Below, in pieces: positions 17,640-25,903 of a DNA stretch of 64,000 nucleotides (position 1 is the stretch's first letter; each line of letters begins with the position of its first letter). The notes under the pieces were generated by a model, which ran no database searches, was not told the origin of the DNA, and worked only from the letters and a program-made list of their open reading frames with translations. The DNA is from Flavobacterium sp. Lineage in GTDB: Bacteria > Bacteroidota > Bacteroidia > Flavobacteriales > Flavobacteriaceae. The DNA lies in assembly GCA_023251135.1 (NCBI GenBank), contig JAHEZJ010000008.1, positions 62,001-126,000 of the forward strand. The letters are read 5' to 3'. The translations under genes were made by a program, and so were the position numbers.

Positions 17640-17647
17640 TACTTTTG
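17640..17647 (+). promoter_or_regulatory. -7 box before the mannosyltransferase gene
   Basis: TACTTTTG is a perfect TAnnTTTG match 20 bp upstream of the ATG at 17668. An in-frame GTG at 17650 would lie at or before the expected transcription start, so it is rejected as the start codon. Confidence 0.6.
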
Positions 17648-17667
17648 CGGTGAAATTACTCAGAAAA

Positions 17668-18393
17668 ATGAATGATTGTATTGTCATAATCCCTACTTAC
17701 AACGAAATCGAAAATATTGAAAGCATAGTTAGAGCTGTACTTTCGCAACACAAACCTTTTCATCTTTTAATCATTGACGATAATTCGCCTGATCATACTG
17801 CCAATAAAGTAGTGGCGCTACAGGAAGAATTTCCGGACCGGCTGTTTTTAGAAAAAAGAGCTAAAAAATCAGGTTTAGGAACGGCCTATGTTCATGGTTT
17901 TAAATGGGCACTGGAACGTCAGTATAATTTCATTTTTGAAATGGATGCCGATTTTTCACACAATCCAAATGATCTCGAAAAGCTGTTTGATGCCTGCCAT
18001 TTTGGTGGAGCTGACTTAGCCATTGGTTCTCGTTATGTAACGGGGGTAAATGTTGTCAACTGGCCATTAAGCCGTGTTTTGATGTCGTACTTCGCTTCGG
18101 TGTACGTGAAATTTATTACCGGAATGAAAATACACGATGCAACAGCAGGTTTTGTTTGTTATAAAAGAGAAGTGCTGGAGAAAATCAATCTTAACAAAAT
18201 TAAATTTGTGGGTTATGCTTTCCAGATTGAAATGAAGTACAGAACTTATTGTGCTAAATTTGAAATTAAGGAGGTTCCAATTATCTTTACAGACCGTACA
18301 AAAGGAGTTTCTAAAATGAGCAATGCCATTATCAAAGAAGCGATACTGGGAGTAATTTCACTTCGATTGAAAAAATTAGTCAATACTTTATAA
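17668..18393 (+). CDS. Polyprenol-phosphate mannosyltransferase-like GT2 enzyme
   Basis: The 241-residue GT2-fold glycosyltransferase starts MNDCIVIIPTYNEIENI. It shows the nucleotide-sugar-binding LLIIDDNSPDHTA, the metal-binding FEMDADFSHNP and AIGSRYVTG. This set is typical of dolichol-phosphate mannose synthase (Dpm1-like) enzymes, which load mannose onto a polyprenyl phosphate for protein or glycan mannosylation. No C-terminal transmembrane domain is present. It is 4 bp upstream of the dihydroorotase gene, so they share an operon without an obvious pathway link. Confidence 0.88.
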   Translation: MNDCIVIIPTYNEIENIESIVRAVLSQHKPFHLLIIDDNSPDHTANKVVALQEEFPDRLFLEKRAKKSGLGTAYVHGFKWALERQYNFIFEMDADFSHNPNDLEKLFDACHFGGADLAIGSRYVTGVNVVNWPLSRVLMSYFASVYVKFITGMKIHDATAGFVCYKREVLEKINLNKIKFVGYAFQIEMKYRTYCAKFEIKEVPIIFTDRTKGVSKMSNAIIKEAILGVISLRLKKLVNTL

Positions 18394-18397
18394 AGCT

Positions 18398-19744
18398 ATG
18401 AAAATGAATAAGATTCTAATAAAAAATGCCAGAATTGTAAACGAAGGATCTATTTTTGAAGGAGATGTTTTGATCGAAAACGACCTGATTGTTGAAGTGG
18501 CAGACAGCATCAGTTTAAAAACATCTGACTGTAAAGTAATCGATGCCGAAGGAAATTATTTAATTCCGGGGGCTATTGATGATCAGGTACATTTTAGAGA
18601 GCCTGGACTAACACACAAAGGAGATATTGAGTCAGAATCAAGAGCAGCGGTAGCCGGAGGAATTACCTCTTTTATCGAGCAGCCTAATACAGTACCCAAT
18701 GCAGTAACTCAGGAAATTCTTGAAGATAAATATCAGGTTGCGGCCGTGAAGTCATTTGCGAACTACTCATTTATGATGGGCGCTACCAATGATAATTTGG
18801 AAGAAGTTTTAAAAACAAATCCAAAGAATGTTGCCGGAGTAAAAATCTTTTTGGGTTCTTCAACCGGAAATATGCTGGTAGATAATGAAGCAACTTTAGA
18901 AAAGATATTCTCAAGTACCCCAATGTTGATCGCAGTACATTGTGAAGACGAAACGACGATACAGAATAATTTAAAACTGTTTAAAGAGCAGTATGGTGAT
19001 GATATTCCGGTAACGGCGCATCATTTAATACGCAGCGAAGAAGCTTGTTATATTTCTTCTTCAAAAGCAGTAGCATTGGCTAAAAAAACGGGAGCGCGTT
19101 TGCATATCTTTCACCTTTCTACGGCGAAAGAAATGGAACTGTTTACCAATAAAATTCCATTGGAAGATAAAAAAATTACCGCTGAGGTTTGTGTGCATCA
19201 CTTGTGGTTCACGGATGAAGATTATAAAACCAAAGGGAATTTTATTAAATGGAACCCTGCTGTAAAAACAGCAAACGACAGAAAAGCGCTTTGGGAAGCC
19301 TTAAATGATGGTCGTATTGATGTAATTGCAACCGACCATGCACCGCATACCAAAGAAGAAAAAATGCAGCCGTATCTCAATGCGCCATCTGGCGGGCCGC
19401 TTGTACAGCATGCTGTTGTGGCTATGTTTGAAGCGCATCATCAGGGGAAAATCAGCGTAGAGAAAATTGTAGAGAAAATGTGCCACAATCCGGCTAAAAT
19501 TTTCAAAATAGAAAAAAGAGGATTTATCAAAGAAGGGTATTATGCCGATTTAGTGATTGTGAATCCAAGTTTGCCTTGGAGCGTAAAACCGGAAAATATT
19601 TTGGCAAAATGCGGATGGTCACCTTTTGAGAATTTTACTTTTAAGTCGAGAATTACACATACTTTTGTAAACGGTGAAATGGTTTACAATAACTTTAAAG
19701 TAAAAGATATTCGCGCAGGAAAACGTTTATTGTTTGACAGATAA
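18398..19744 (+). CDS. pyrC: Dihydroorotase
   Basis: Dihydroorotase cyclises carbamoyl-aspartate in pyrimidine synthesis. The 448-residue amidohydrolase shows the metal motif DDQVHFREPGLTHKGD near residue 60. A bridging-lysine region (NVAGVKIFLGSSTG), HCEDE, and the late DVIATDHAPHTKEEK are also visible. The length fits the class I (DHOase type) enzymes of Bacteroidota. The start could also be the ATG two codons in (18404). It lies between the mannosyltransferase and DUF4296 genes with gaps of 4 and 9 bp, forming a three-gene operon. Confidence 0.92.
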   Translation: MKMNKILIKNARIVNEGSIFEGDVLIENDLIVEVADSISLKTSDCKVIDAEGNYLIPGAIDDQVHFREPGLTHKGDIESESRAAVAGGITSFIEQPNTVPNAVTQEILEDKYQVAAVKSFANYSFMMGATNDNLEEVLKTNPKNVAGVKIFLGSSTGNMLVDNEATLEKIFSSTPMLIAVHCEDETTIQNNLKLFKEQYGDDIPVTAHHLIRSEEACYISSSKAVALAKKTGARLHIFHLSTAKEMELFTNKIPLEDKKITAEVCVHHLWFTDEDYKTKGNFIKWNPAVKTANDRKALWEALNDGRIDVIATDHAPHTKEEKMQPYLNAPSGGPLVQHAVVAMFEAHHQGKISVEKIVEKMCHNPAKIFKIEKRGFIKEGYYADLVIVNPSLPWSVKPENILAKCGWSPFENFTFKSRITHTFVNGEMVYNNFKVKDIRAGKRLLFDR

Positions 19745-19753
19745 AAAGCTGAA

Positions 19754-20224
19754 ATGAAAAATTTTGTAGTAATCGTATTGGTATTGTGTCTTTCCGTAAG
19801 TTGTAAAAAAGAGCTGGTCAAACAGCCTGCAAAGCTTATTGAGAAAGACAAAATGATTGATATTATGTATGATTTGTCTCTTATTGAAGCTATGAAATAT
19901 CAGCATCCCGTTTCGGTAGATTCAGTCGAAACAAGTCCTACGGCGTTTATTCTGAAAAAGTATAAAATCGATAGTCTGCAATTTTCACAGAGCAATCGTT
20001 ATTATGCTGCTGATTATGAAAATTACAAAAGCATGTTTGACGAAGTAGGAAAACGTCTGGCTGTTAATCAAAGAGCTGTCGATTCGATTTTGAAAATTGA
20101 AGAGAAAAATGCAGCAAAAGAAAAGAAAAACAAACTTAAGGATACGCTTAAAGATAAAATCAAAAGAGACCTGAAAAAGATGCGTCTGGATTCTGTCCGA
20201 AAAACAACACGGTTGAGCCGATAG
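19754..20224 (+). CDS. DUF4296 lipoprotein
   Basis: The 156-residue protein has a lipoprotein signal ending LSVSC at residue 17. A small alpha-helical DUF4296 domain follows (IDIMYDLSLIEAMKYQHP, then FILKKYKIDSLQFSQSNRYYA). The tail is strongly charged, Lys/Arg-rich and probably coiled (EKNAAKEKKNKLKDTLKDKI). Function unknown. It is the last gene of the operon. Its stop is 3 bp from the convergent epimerase stop, leaving no room for a separate terminator. Confidence 0.8.
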   Translation: MKNFVVIVLVLCLSVSCKKELVKQPAKLIEKDKMIDIMYDLSLIEAMKYQHPVSVDSVETSPTAFILKKYKIDSLQFSQSNRYYAADYENYKSMFDEVGKRLAVNQRAVDSILKIEEKNAAKEKKNKLKDTLKDKIKRDLKKMRLDSVRKTTRLSR

Positions 20225-20227
20225 TTG

Positions 20228-21229
20228 TTAAAGCTTCGAAATAGTATTGATGTAGGTATGTACATCCTGAAAAACCGTTCCCAGAGCGGTTTTTATTTTT
20301 TCATTAGAATACAGATTGTTAGAATAGGAAGCTTTTGCGGTTGCCTTTGTAAGGCGTCTTTTTTGGAAAAATAAAGTCGAAAAAATTCCGTCGGCAACCC
20401 AAAGGAAATTCATGAATAGGGGTGTAGCATGAATACTGGGCCTTTTTACTTTTAAAGTATCAGCAATGGTGTTTAGGATATCCTGAAAAACAATATTGTC
20501 GGCAATTAAAGTAAAGCGTTCGTTTTTTATATCGCTTTTCATCAATGCATTGGCAATTCGTGTCACATCGGTTATGGTTACAAAGCCGGTGCTCCCAAGT
20601 GTGTAAAAAGAAAGTCCATTGGCGACTTTGGCATAGAGTTCAGCACTTCCCTGTACATTGGTTTTATTCTTCGGGATTGGCCCCATAATAACACCCGGAT
20701 TTAAGATAATGACGTCCAAGCCTTCCTGTAAGCCACGCCAGACTTCCATTTCGGCCCCGTATTTAGAAATGGCGTAATCACTATGCGGTTTTTCGGGATT
20801 CCAGTCGGTTTCTTCTGTAATGTACGTTTCATGAGCTGCCAGATCTCCGAGAGCTGCTATAGAACTTATATAACAGAACTTTTTTACCGCTCTGGCAATC
20901 GAAAAATTAACCATATTAGCAGTTCCTTCGATATTGATTTTTCGAAGTGCTTCTTCATCTTTTGGGTCAAATGAAATTAGTGCGGCACAATGATATACAT
21001 AATCAATGTTTGTAAAAGCGATTTCTAATGAAGGGACATCTAAAATGTCTGCTTCGACCCATTCGATTTTTTCAAACAGTTCTCCTTTTTTGTACAATTC
21101 AAAAACCGATTTGGTTTTCTCAATATTATTCAGATTTCGGTAAATAGCCCGGACATTTTCCCCATTTTCAATCAAATGAAGTAATAAATGTGCGCCAACT
21201 AAACCTGTACCTCCTGTTACTAATACCAT
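20228..21229 (-). CDS. NAD-dependent epimerase/dehydratase-type SDR
   Basis: The 333-residue extended short-chain dehydrogenase has the N-terminal dinucleotide motif VTGGTGLVGAHLL. The catalytic SS...YxxxK set is visible as FCYISSIAAL and DYAISKYGAEME, with NPGVIMGP after it. It resembles the dihydroflavonol-4-reductase/3-beta-HSD-like subgroup. The substrate is not predictable. It is convergent with the DUF4296 gene (3-bp gap), and upstream of it is a 90-bp gap to the barrel protein. Confidence 0.88.
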   Translation of the reverse strand: MVLVTGGTGLVGAHLLLHLIENGENVRAIYRNLNNIEKTKSVFELYKKGELFEKIEWVEADILDVPSLEIAFTNIDYVYHCAALISFDPKDEEALRKINIEGTANMVNFSIARAVKKFCYISSIAALGDLAAHETYITEETDWNPEKPHSDYAISKYGAEMEVWRGLQEGLDVIILNPGVIMGPIPKNKTNVQGSAELYAKVANGLSFYTLGSTGFVTITDVTRIANALMKSDIKNERFTLIADNIVFQDILNTIADTLKVKRPSIHATPLFMNFLWVADGIFSTLFFQKRRLTKATAKASYSNNLYSNEKIKTALGTVFQDVHTYINTISKL

Positions 21230-21322
21230 CTTGTAAAGATAGTACTTTGGTTTAAAGGTGCAAAGAGAGACAGGTTTAAAGGCATAAGTTTTTAATTGAT
21301 TTATTGGTTTTAGAAGGGCTTT

Positions 21323-22546
21323 TTAGAAAATGGTGTAGCCAAGTATAAAATCTAATGACTGGTAACTTCCACTAAAAGAGTTGTATGCGTTCAGAACTTC
21401 CTTACGTGTGTTTACTCGGATTTCTGCACTCAGTTTGTTTTTGAAATTGTAACCAAGTCCAAACAGGAAATTACCGCTTGTCGAACTTTCCAGGGTGGTT
21501 GGTTGGCTGGTAATTTTGAATTTACCACTTACGTCAAAGGCATAACCAGCGTTAGTAAAGATTTTAGAATTGTTGCTTAAGAAAAAATAGTAACGTACTC
21601 CAAAAGGAACTTGTATGGCGGTGTATTTAGCTTCTGAAGGGAATTCGGTTTTTACGCCATTGTTCATTCCGCTTGTTACTCCCGATTCTTTTTTGTTTTC
21701 GTACTGCTGATAGGTTGGGTTTACAAAAAGACTCCATTTGTTTTTGTTGAATGGAAGTATAAATTCGCCTTCAAGTCCTATTTTAAAAGTTACTTTTTGG
21801 CCGTAATCAACATTATTGTATCCGTAGCTGCCATCCACTGAGATCGAAGAAAAACCAATACCGGGAGTGATCTTTAGGAGGTAAATACTTTTGTTTGCTG
21901 AAGTAATTGTTTTTTCGATGTCACTCGATGAAACGTTGTTGTGCTTCAGGAAGTATTTCATCAAAGCATCTTTTTTATAAGACAAATTTTTGACGTCATT
22001 TTCGGTGGTGTTATTGGTTTTGACATTATTGAATAATTGTTGCCTGAAGTAGTTGTTCTCTGCTGTTGCTTTGGAGTTGTCTAGTTGAGCAAGGTATTCT
22101 TTGCGCACAAGTTGCTCCAGAGGTCTTTCGGCAGTCTCATAAAAAAATCGGGTTATGTCATTATTGGCATAGTAGTATAAAGAGGCATCGCCTTTCACCA
22201 GAACTTTTAAGAAAACGAGCTGCTCTTTCCAAATCGGATTTTTGTCTGTAGAAAAACTTTCCAATACATCACTTGAAATGTCAATATTGACTTTTGCTCT
22301 TTTGTATGTCGTATGGTTTTCAATTCCAAACTCCTGAACATTTGTAATTGTTTCGGTTTTAGTGTCGGTGTCTTCGCTATTTATTTTGTACTTGAAATCT
22401 GTTGGGTTGTAGTTCCAGTCTATGTTTTTGATAAAACATGCTGTCCGGATTCCGTTAGTAGTGATGAAATATCCTTTCTCAAAAGAGATCTGGGCGTTAA
22501 TAAAAGAGTAAGAAAGTAAGATTGCAAGAAGCAAAAGTTTTTTCAT
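21323..22546 (-). CDS. Predicted outer-membrane beta-barrel protein
   Basis: The 407-residue protein starts with a signal peptide (MKKLLLLAILLSYSFINAQ). A soluble N-terminal half of about 200 residues follows. The C-terminal half has alternating aromatic/polar strands such as SSISVDGSYGYNNVDYGQ, WSLFVNPTYQQYE and AIQVPFGVRYYF, ending in QSLDFILGYTIF with a terminal Phe. This is the look of a PorT/OmpW-like outer-membrane barrel of Bacteroidota. No function is recognised and no operon partners are present. Confidence 0.7.
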   Translation of the reverse strand: MKKLLLLAILLSYSFINAQISFEKGYFITTNGIRTACFIKNIDWNYNPTDFKYKINSEDTDTKTETITNVQEFGIENHTTYKRAKVNIDISSDVLESFSTDKNPIWKEQLVFLKVLVKGDASLYYYANNDITRFFYETAERPLEQLVRKEYLAQLDNSKATAENNYFRQQLFNNVKTNNTTENDVKNLSYKKDALMKYFLKHNNVSSSDIEKTITSANKSIYLLKITPGIGFSSISVDGSYGYNNVDYGQKVTFKIGLEGEFILPFNKNKWSLFVNPTYQQYENKKESGVTSGMNNGVKTEFPSEAKYTAIQVPFGVRYYFFLSNNSKIFTNAGYAFDVSGKFKITSQPTTLESSTSGNFLFGLGYNFKNKLSAEIRVNTRKEVLNAYNSFSGSYQSLDFILGYTIF

Positions 22547-22758
22547 AAAGGTAATTTTTGGTTGGTTATTAATCAGTTGGTTGCGGTAAAAATAAGTAAA
22601 AAGTTATTGGTTGTATGTAAAATGTGAAAAGTTGTATGTAAAAAGTTATATGTTTTAATTGGAGTTTTTGGAAGGGCTGAAGTTTTAAGGGCTGTTCTCT
22701 TTGCAGCTAAGGATTTTGAGGTCGAAATTACTTTTTGTTGCTGATAATGAAACTGCTT

Positions 22759-22790
22759 TTTGCCATTGCCGTTACCATTGATTATATTTG
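22759..22790 (+). promoter_or_regulatory. tyrS promoter
   Basis: TTTG (22759-22762), a 20-bp spacer and TATATTTG (22783-22790) is a near-ideal flavobacterial promoter. Transcription would begin near 22796, which fixes the tyrS start at the ATG of 22808. Confidence 0.75.
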
Positions 22791-22807
22791 CACAAATTAT
22801 TAAAAAA

Positions 22808-24103
22808 ATGAAGAATCTAGTTGAAGAATTAAAATGGCGCGGGTTATATCATGATAGCATGCCAGGAACGGAAGAACAATTGCTAAAAGAGGTAACTACA
22901 GCTTATATAGGTTTTGATCCAACGGCAGATTCGCTGCATATTGGCAGCATGGTTCAGATTATTTTATTGGTTCATTTAAAGAATTTTGGACATCAGCCTA
23001 TCGCTTTGGTGGGTGGTGCAACCGGAATGATTGGAGATCCATCCGGAAAATCTGATGAAAGAAATTTGCTGAACGAAGAAACGCTGGCTAAAAACGTGGC
23101 GGGTATCAAAAGTGTTTTGTCTCGTTTTCTTGACTTTAATTCAAGCGATACAAATGCTCCTGTGATGGTGAACAACTATGACTGGATGAAAGAATTCTCG
23201 TTTATTGATTTTGCACGTGAAGTTGGAAAACGTATCACAGTAAATTATATGATGGCTAAGGATTCTGTTAAAAAGAGATTTGCCGGAGAAGGCGAAGGAA
23301 TGTCTTTTACAGAGTTTACGTATCAGTTAATTCAGGGTTACGATTTTTATCATTTATATAAAAATAACAATTGTATCCTTCAAATGGGAGGTTCGGACCA
23401 GTGGGGAAATATTACCACAGGTACAGAATTAGTGCGCAGAATGGGAGGGGAAAATGCAAAAGCTTTTGCCTTGACTACACCCTTAATTACAAAAGCTGAC
23501 GGATCTAAATTCGGGAAATCGGAAGGTGGAAATGTCTGGTTGGATGCTGATAAAACATCAGTATATAAATTTTACCAGTTTTGGGTAAATGCAACCGATG
23601 CTGATGCTGAGAAATATATTAAGATCTTTACGTTTTTAGACAAGGATACTATCGAGGCTTTGATCGAAGAGCACAAAACAGCTCCGCATTTAAGAGTTTT
23701 ACAAAAGAAACTGGCCGAAGAAATCACCATTTTTGTACACAGCAAAGAGGAATTAGAAAAAGCGATTCAGGCTTCCAATATTTTGTTTGGAAATTCTACA
23801 GCTGAAGATTTGAAAAAATTGGATGAAGCTACTTTTTTGGAAGTTTTTGACGGTGTTCCTCAGGCTGAAATCGCAAAAGCAGATCTGGAAAACGGTTTGG
23901 AGATTATCACGGTTTTAAACGAAAAAACAGGTTTCTTTAAATCAAACGGAGAAGCGAGACGTGCCTTAACAGCAAATTCAATCTCGGTGAACAGAGAAAA
24001 GATAAAAGAAGATTTTGTTTTAACCGCAAATGATTTAATCAATAATCAATTTGTGTTATTACAAAGCGGAAAGAAAAACTATTTTGTAATTAGAGTGGTG
24101 TAA
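22808..24103 (+). CDS. tyrS: Tyrosyl-tRNA synthetase
   Basis: TyrRS charges tRNA-Tyr. The 431-residue protein shows the class I HIGH-type motif in [24 protein letters not shown], the Tyr-binding [18 protein letters not shown] and the KMSKS-type KFGKS. A C-terminal S4-like RNA-binding domain is present ([19 protein letters not shown]). The start [12 protein letters not shown] is chosen because a perfect promoter ends at 22790. A longer in-frame extension to 22760 would begin upstream of the transcript. It is monocistronic and convergent with the LuxE/PaaK-like gene. Confidence 0.96.
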   Translation: MKNLVEELKWRGLYHDSMPGTEEQLLKEVTTAYIGFDPTADSLHIGSMVQIILLVHLKNFGHQPIALVGGATGMIGDPSGKSDERNLLNEETLAKNVAGIKSVLSRFLDFNSSDTNAPVMVNNYDWMKEFSFIDFAREVGKRITVNYMMAKDSVKKRFAGEGEGMSFTEFTYQLIQGYDFYHLYKNNNCILQMGGSDQWGNITTGTELVRRMGGENAKAFALTTPLITKADGSKFGKSEGGNVWLDADKTSVYKFYQFWVNATDADAEKYIKIFTFLDKDTIEALIEEHKTAPHLRVLQKKLAEEITIFVHSKEELEKAIQASNILFGNSTAEDLKKLDEATFLEVFDGVPQAEIAKADLENGLEIITVLNEKTGFFKSNGEARRALTANSISVNREKIKEDFVLTANDLINNQFVLLQSGKKNYFVIRVV

Positions 24104-24128
24104 TTGTTTAACTGTTTAATCGGTTAAC

Positions 24129-24201
24129 CGTTGATTTGGTTAATTGATCTAAGTGTTTAACCGTTTTTTAGAGAGCGATTAAACGATTCAACAAATCAAC
24201 G
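24129..24201. repeat. Inverted GTTAACCG/CGTTGATTTG repeats between convergent genes
   Basis: CGTTGATTTG (24129-24138) and CAAATCAACG (24192-24201) form a 10-bp inverted repeat in a gap filled with variants of GTTTAACCG. It may end transcription from both sides, although only short T runs are present. Confidence 0.4.
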
Positions 24202-24210
24202 ATTAAACAT

Positions 24211-25191
24211 CTAAAGCACCATCAGGTTACAGCCACGAATATCCGAATTATCAAAACGTCCCAATACCTCGAAAGAGTTGTTGGGATATTTTTTGCCTAA
24301 ATCCTGAGTGGCAATAAAGGAACATGAATTGATGTTGGCCAAATCAATAACGTTGATTCCGCCGGTTTTTCCGTCTTTCACGTAAGTGAGTGCATCTTCG
24401 GGATCACGAACTAAAATGTTCATCCACGACGGACACTCAAAAATACCTTCACCCAGAGAATAAGCTTGTCCTAAAAGTTCGGTCATGCCATATTCTGAAT
24501 GAATGGCCGAAACGCCAAAACCTGCACAAAGCTGTTCGTGTAATTCTTCGCGAATCATTTCTTTACGTTTGCCTTTCATACCGCCAGTTTCCATAATAAT
24601 GGTATTCTGGAGATTGAATTGGTGTTTCTCAATCAGGTCCAGTAAGGCATAGGTAACTCCTATTAAGACCACATTTTGACCAGATTCGTCTAAAGCGGTA
24701 AGTTTTTTAATCAGGTCGTCGTGATTGTGCAGGTAAAACCCGCTGTCAGGCTGATTGGAGAGCTTTATTAAATCTTCTACCATATAGATTAGCGAAGATC
24801 CATCGCGTTCGAGATAGGACGGTAAAAGTGCTAAAACAACGTAATCTTCTATGTTGCCATAGAATTGTGAAAATCCGTTGCGGTAGCTTTCTTCGTAAAG
24901 GGTAACATCGGTAACGATATGCCTGCTGGTAATCGTGCCGGTTGTTCCGCTGCTCGTAAAAGTTACCTGAGCCGGATCAGTATTGGAAACGACATTGTGG
25001 CTTTTGAAAAACTGTATGGGTAAAAAAGGAATTTGCTCGAGGGCTTTTACCTGTTGCGGATTTACTTTTAAAAAATCGCAGAAATCACGATATACAACGT
25101 TATTCTCATGTTGAAAACGAAACACTTTTAGTGCTATTTTTTCAAATTGTTTCTGACTTGAAATGGTAAAGATATCGTTGGCTGTGATCAA
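24211..25191 (-). CDS. LuxE/PaaK-type acyl-protein synthetase-like protein
   Basis: The 326-residue member of the adenylate-forming LuxE/PaaK group shows the P-loop-like TFTSSGTTGTITSRH near residue 80. IMETGGMKGKRKEMIREE and the late SEYGMTELLGQAY are the typical acyl-activating core motifs. LuxE moves acyl groups onto a Cys of itself and then to a reductase, but no luciferase or reductase gene is near. The start codon appears to be TTG at 25191: no ATG lies between it and a perfect -7 box at 25213-25206, and no Met occurs downstream for more than 100 residues. Confidence 0.8.
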   Translation of the reverse strand: MITANDIFTISSQKQFEKIALKVFRFQHENNVVYRDFCDFLKVNPQQVKALEQIPFLPIQFFKSHNVVSNTDPAQVTFTSSGTTGTITSRHIVTDVTLYEESYRNGFSQFYGNIEDYVVLALLPSYLERDGSSLIYMVEDLIKLSNQPDSGFYLHNHDDLIKKLTALDESGQNVVLIGVTYALLDLIEKHQFNLQNTIIMETGGMKGKRKEMIREELHEQLCAGFGVSAIHSEYGMTELLGQAYSLGEGIFECPSWMNILVRDPEDALTYVKDGKTGGINVIDLANINSCSFIATQDLGKKYPNNSFEVLGRFDNSDIRGCNLMVL

Positions 25192-25205
25192 AACTTTTTT
25201 TTGTG

Positions 25206-25213
25206 CAAAGATA
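25206..25213 (-). promoter_or_regulatory. -7 box for the LuxE/PaaK-like gene
   Basis: On the minus strand TATCTTTG matches TAnnTTTG perfectly, 14 bp upstream of the TTG start. It limits how far upstream translation can begin. No clear -33 element was seen. Confidence 0.55.
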
Positions 25214-25302
25214 TTGTTTTTAGTGTTTAGTCACAGTATTCAGTCACAGTTTTCATTTTAGGGTTTCGTAGAAACTGAAAACTGTGACCGTGACTGAAAA
25301 CT

Positions 25303-25329
25303 AAAAAAGCTCCAAAAGGAGCTTTTTTT
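25303..25329 (-). terminator. Terminator of the T9SS-domain gene
   Basis: AAAAAAGCTCC, AAAA and GGAGCTTTTTTT form a symmetric stem with T runs on both strands. It overlaps the stop codon of the T9SS sorting-domain gene. Next to it, 25232-25296 holds inverted GTCACAGTTTTCA/TGAAAACTGTGAC copies. Confidence 0.8.
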
Positions 25330-25666
25330 ATCGAATAATGAGTTTTCGTGTTGCCGAATTATTTTCTTCGCTTATTTTAATGATGTAAACGCCGGGAACG
25401 AGATCCGAAACGTTTAATTCTCGCGAACTTAAATGTGTCTGAAGTACTTTTTTACCCAAAACATCAAAGATAATGATCTCTTTTTCTAAATCATTTTTAG
25501 AAGAGATTGTTACTTTTCCACCAGTTACTGGATTAGGGTACAAGCTTAGACCCTCAATGGTTGCTGCCTGTTGAGGTTTTGGTAATTGCTTGCTGTCTTG
25601 TGCTGAAACACTAACAGTAAAGAAAAAAGCCAATAAGAAAGTAATATAAAAGTAATTTTTTGCCAT
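25328..25666 (-). CDS. Small secreted protein consisting mainly of a T9SS type A sorting domain
   Basis: The 112-residue protein starts MAKNYFYITFLLAFFF with a signal peptide ending VSAQ. After about 25 residues the type IX secretion sorting domain begins: LSLYPNPVTGG, then KVLQTHLSSRELNVSDLVPGVYIIKI and a final RKLIIR. Nothing resembling a cargo domain precedes it. The start at 25666 is preferred because TACATTTA (25693-25686, minus strand), a near-consensus -7 box, lies inside a longer frame that would begin at 25696. Presumably exported through the T9SS; role unknown. Confidence 0.82.
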   Translation of the reverse strand: MAKNYFYITFLLAFFFTVSVSAQDSKQLPKPQQAATIEGLSLYPNPVTGGKVTISSKNDLEKEIIIFDVLGKKVLQTHLSSRELNVSDLVPGVYIIKISEENNSATRKLIIR

Positions 25667-25719
25667 CGCGTTATTTTGGTTACTGTAAATGTACAAAAAA
25701 AAATTACAAAAATTACGCC

Positions 25720-25748
25720 AAAAAAAAACATCCTAAATTTTTAGGATG
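25720..25748 (-). terminator. CATCCTAA hairpin
   Basis: CATCCTAA (25729-25736) and TTAGGATG (25741-25748) form an 8-bp stem followed on the minus strand by nine Ts. Together with the hairpin at 25847 it insulates the lipoprotein gene from the T9SS-domain gene. CCATCG/CGATGG inverted copies lie between the two hairpins (about 25800-25844). Confidence 0.6.
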
Positions 25749-25846
25749 TTTTTAACAATTTAGGTTCGAAGTAATTAGTAATCAATCACTAGGCTGATAA
25801 CCATCGACTATAGAAGTGCCTCGTGATATTAGGAATCCGATGGTAT

Positions 25847-25878
25847 AAAAAAAACTGCCTGAAATTGAATTCAGGCAG
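25847..25878 (-). terminator. Terminator of the beta-helix lipoprotein gene
   Basis: CTGCCTGAA (25855-25863) and TTCAGGCAG (25870-25878) form a 9-bp stem. On the minus strand this runs into eight Ts. It starts 26 bp after the stop codon. Confidence 0.85.
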
Positions 25879-25903
25879 CTTCATTTTTATTTTTTGTATT
25901 TAA

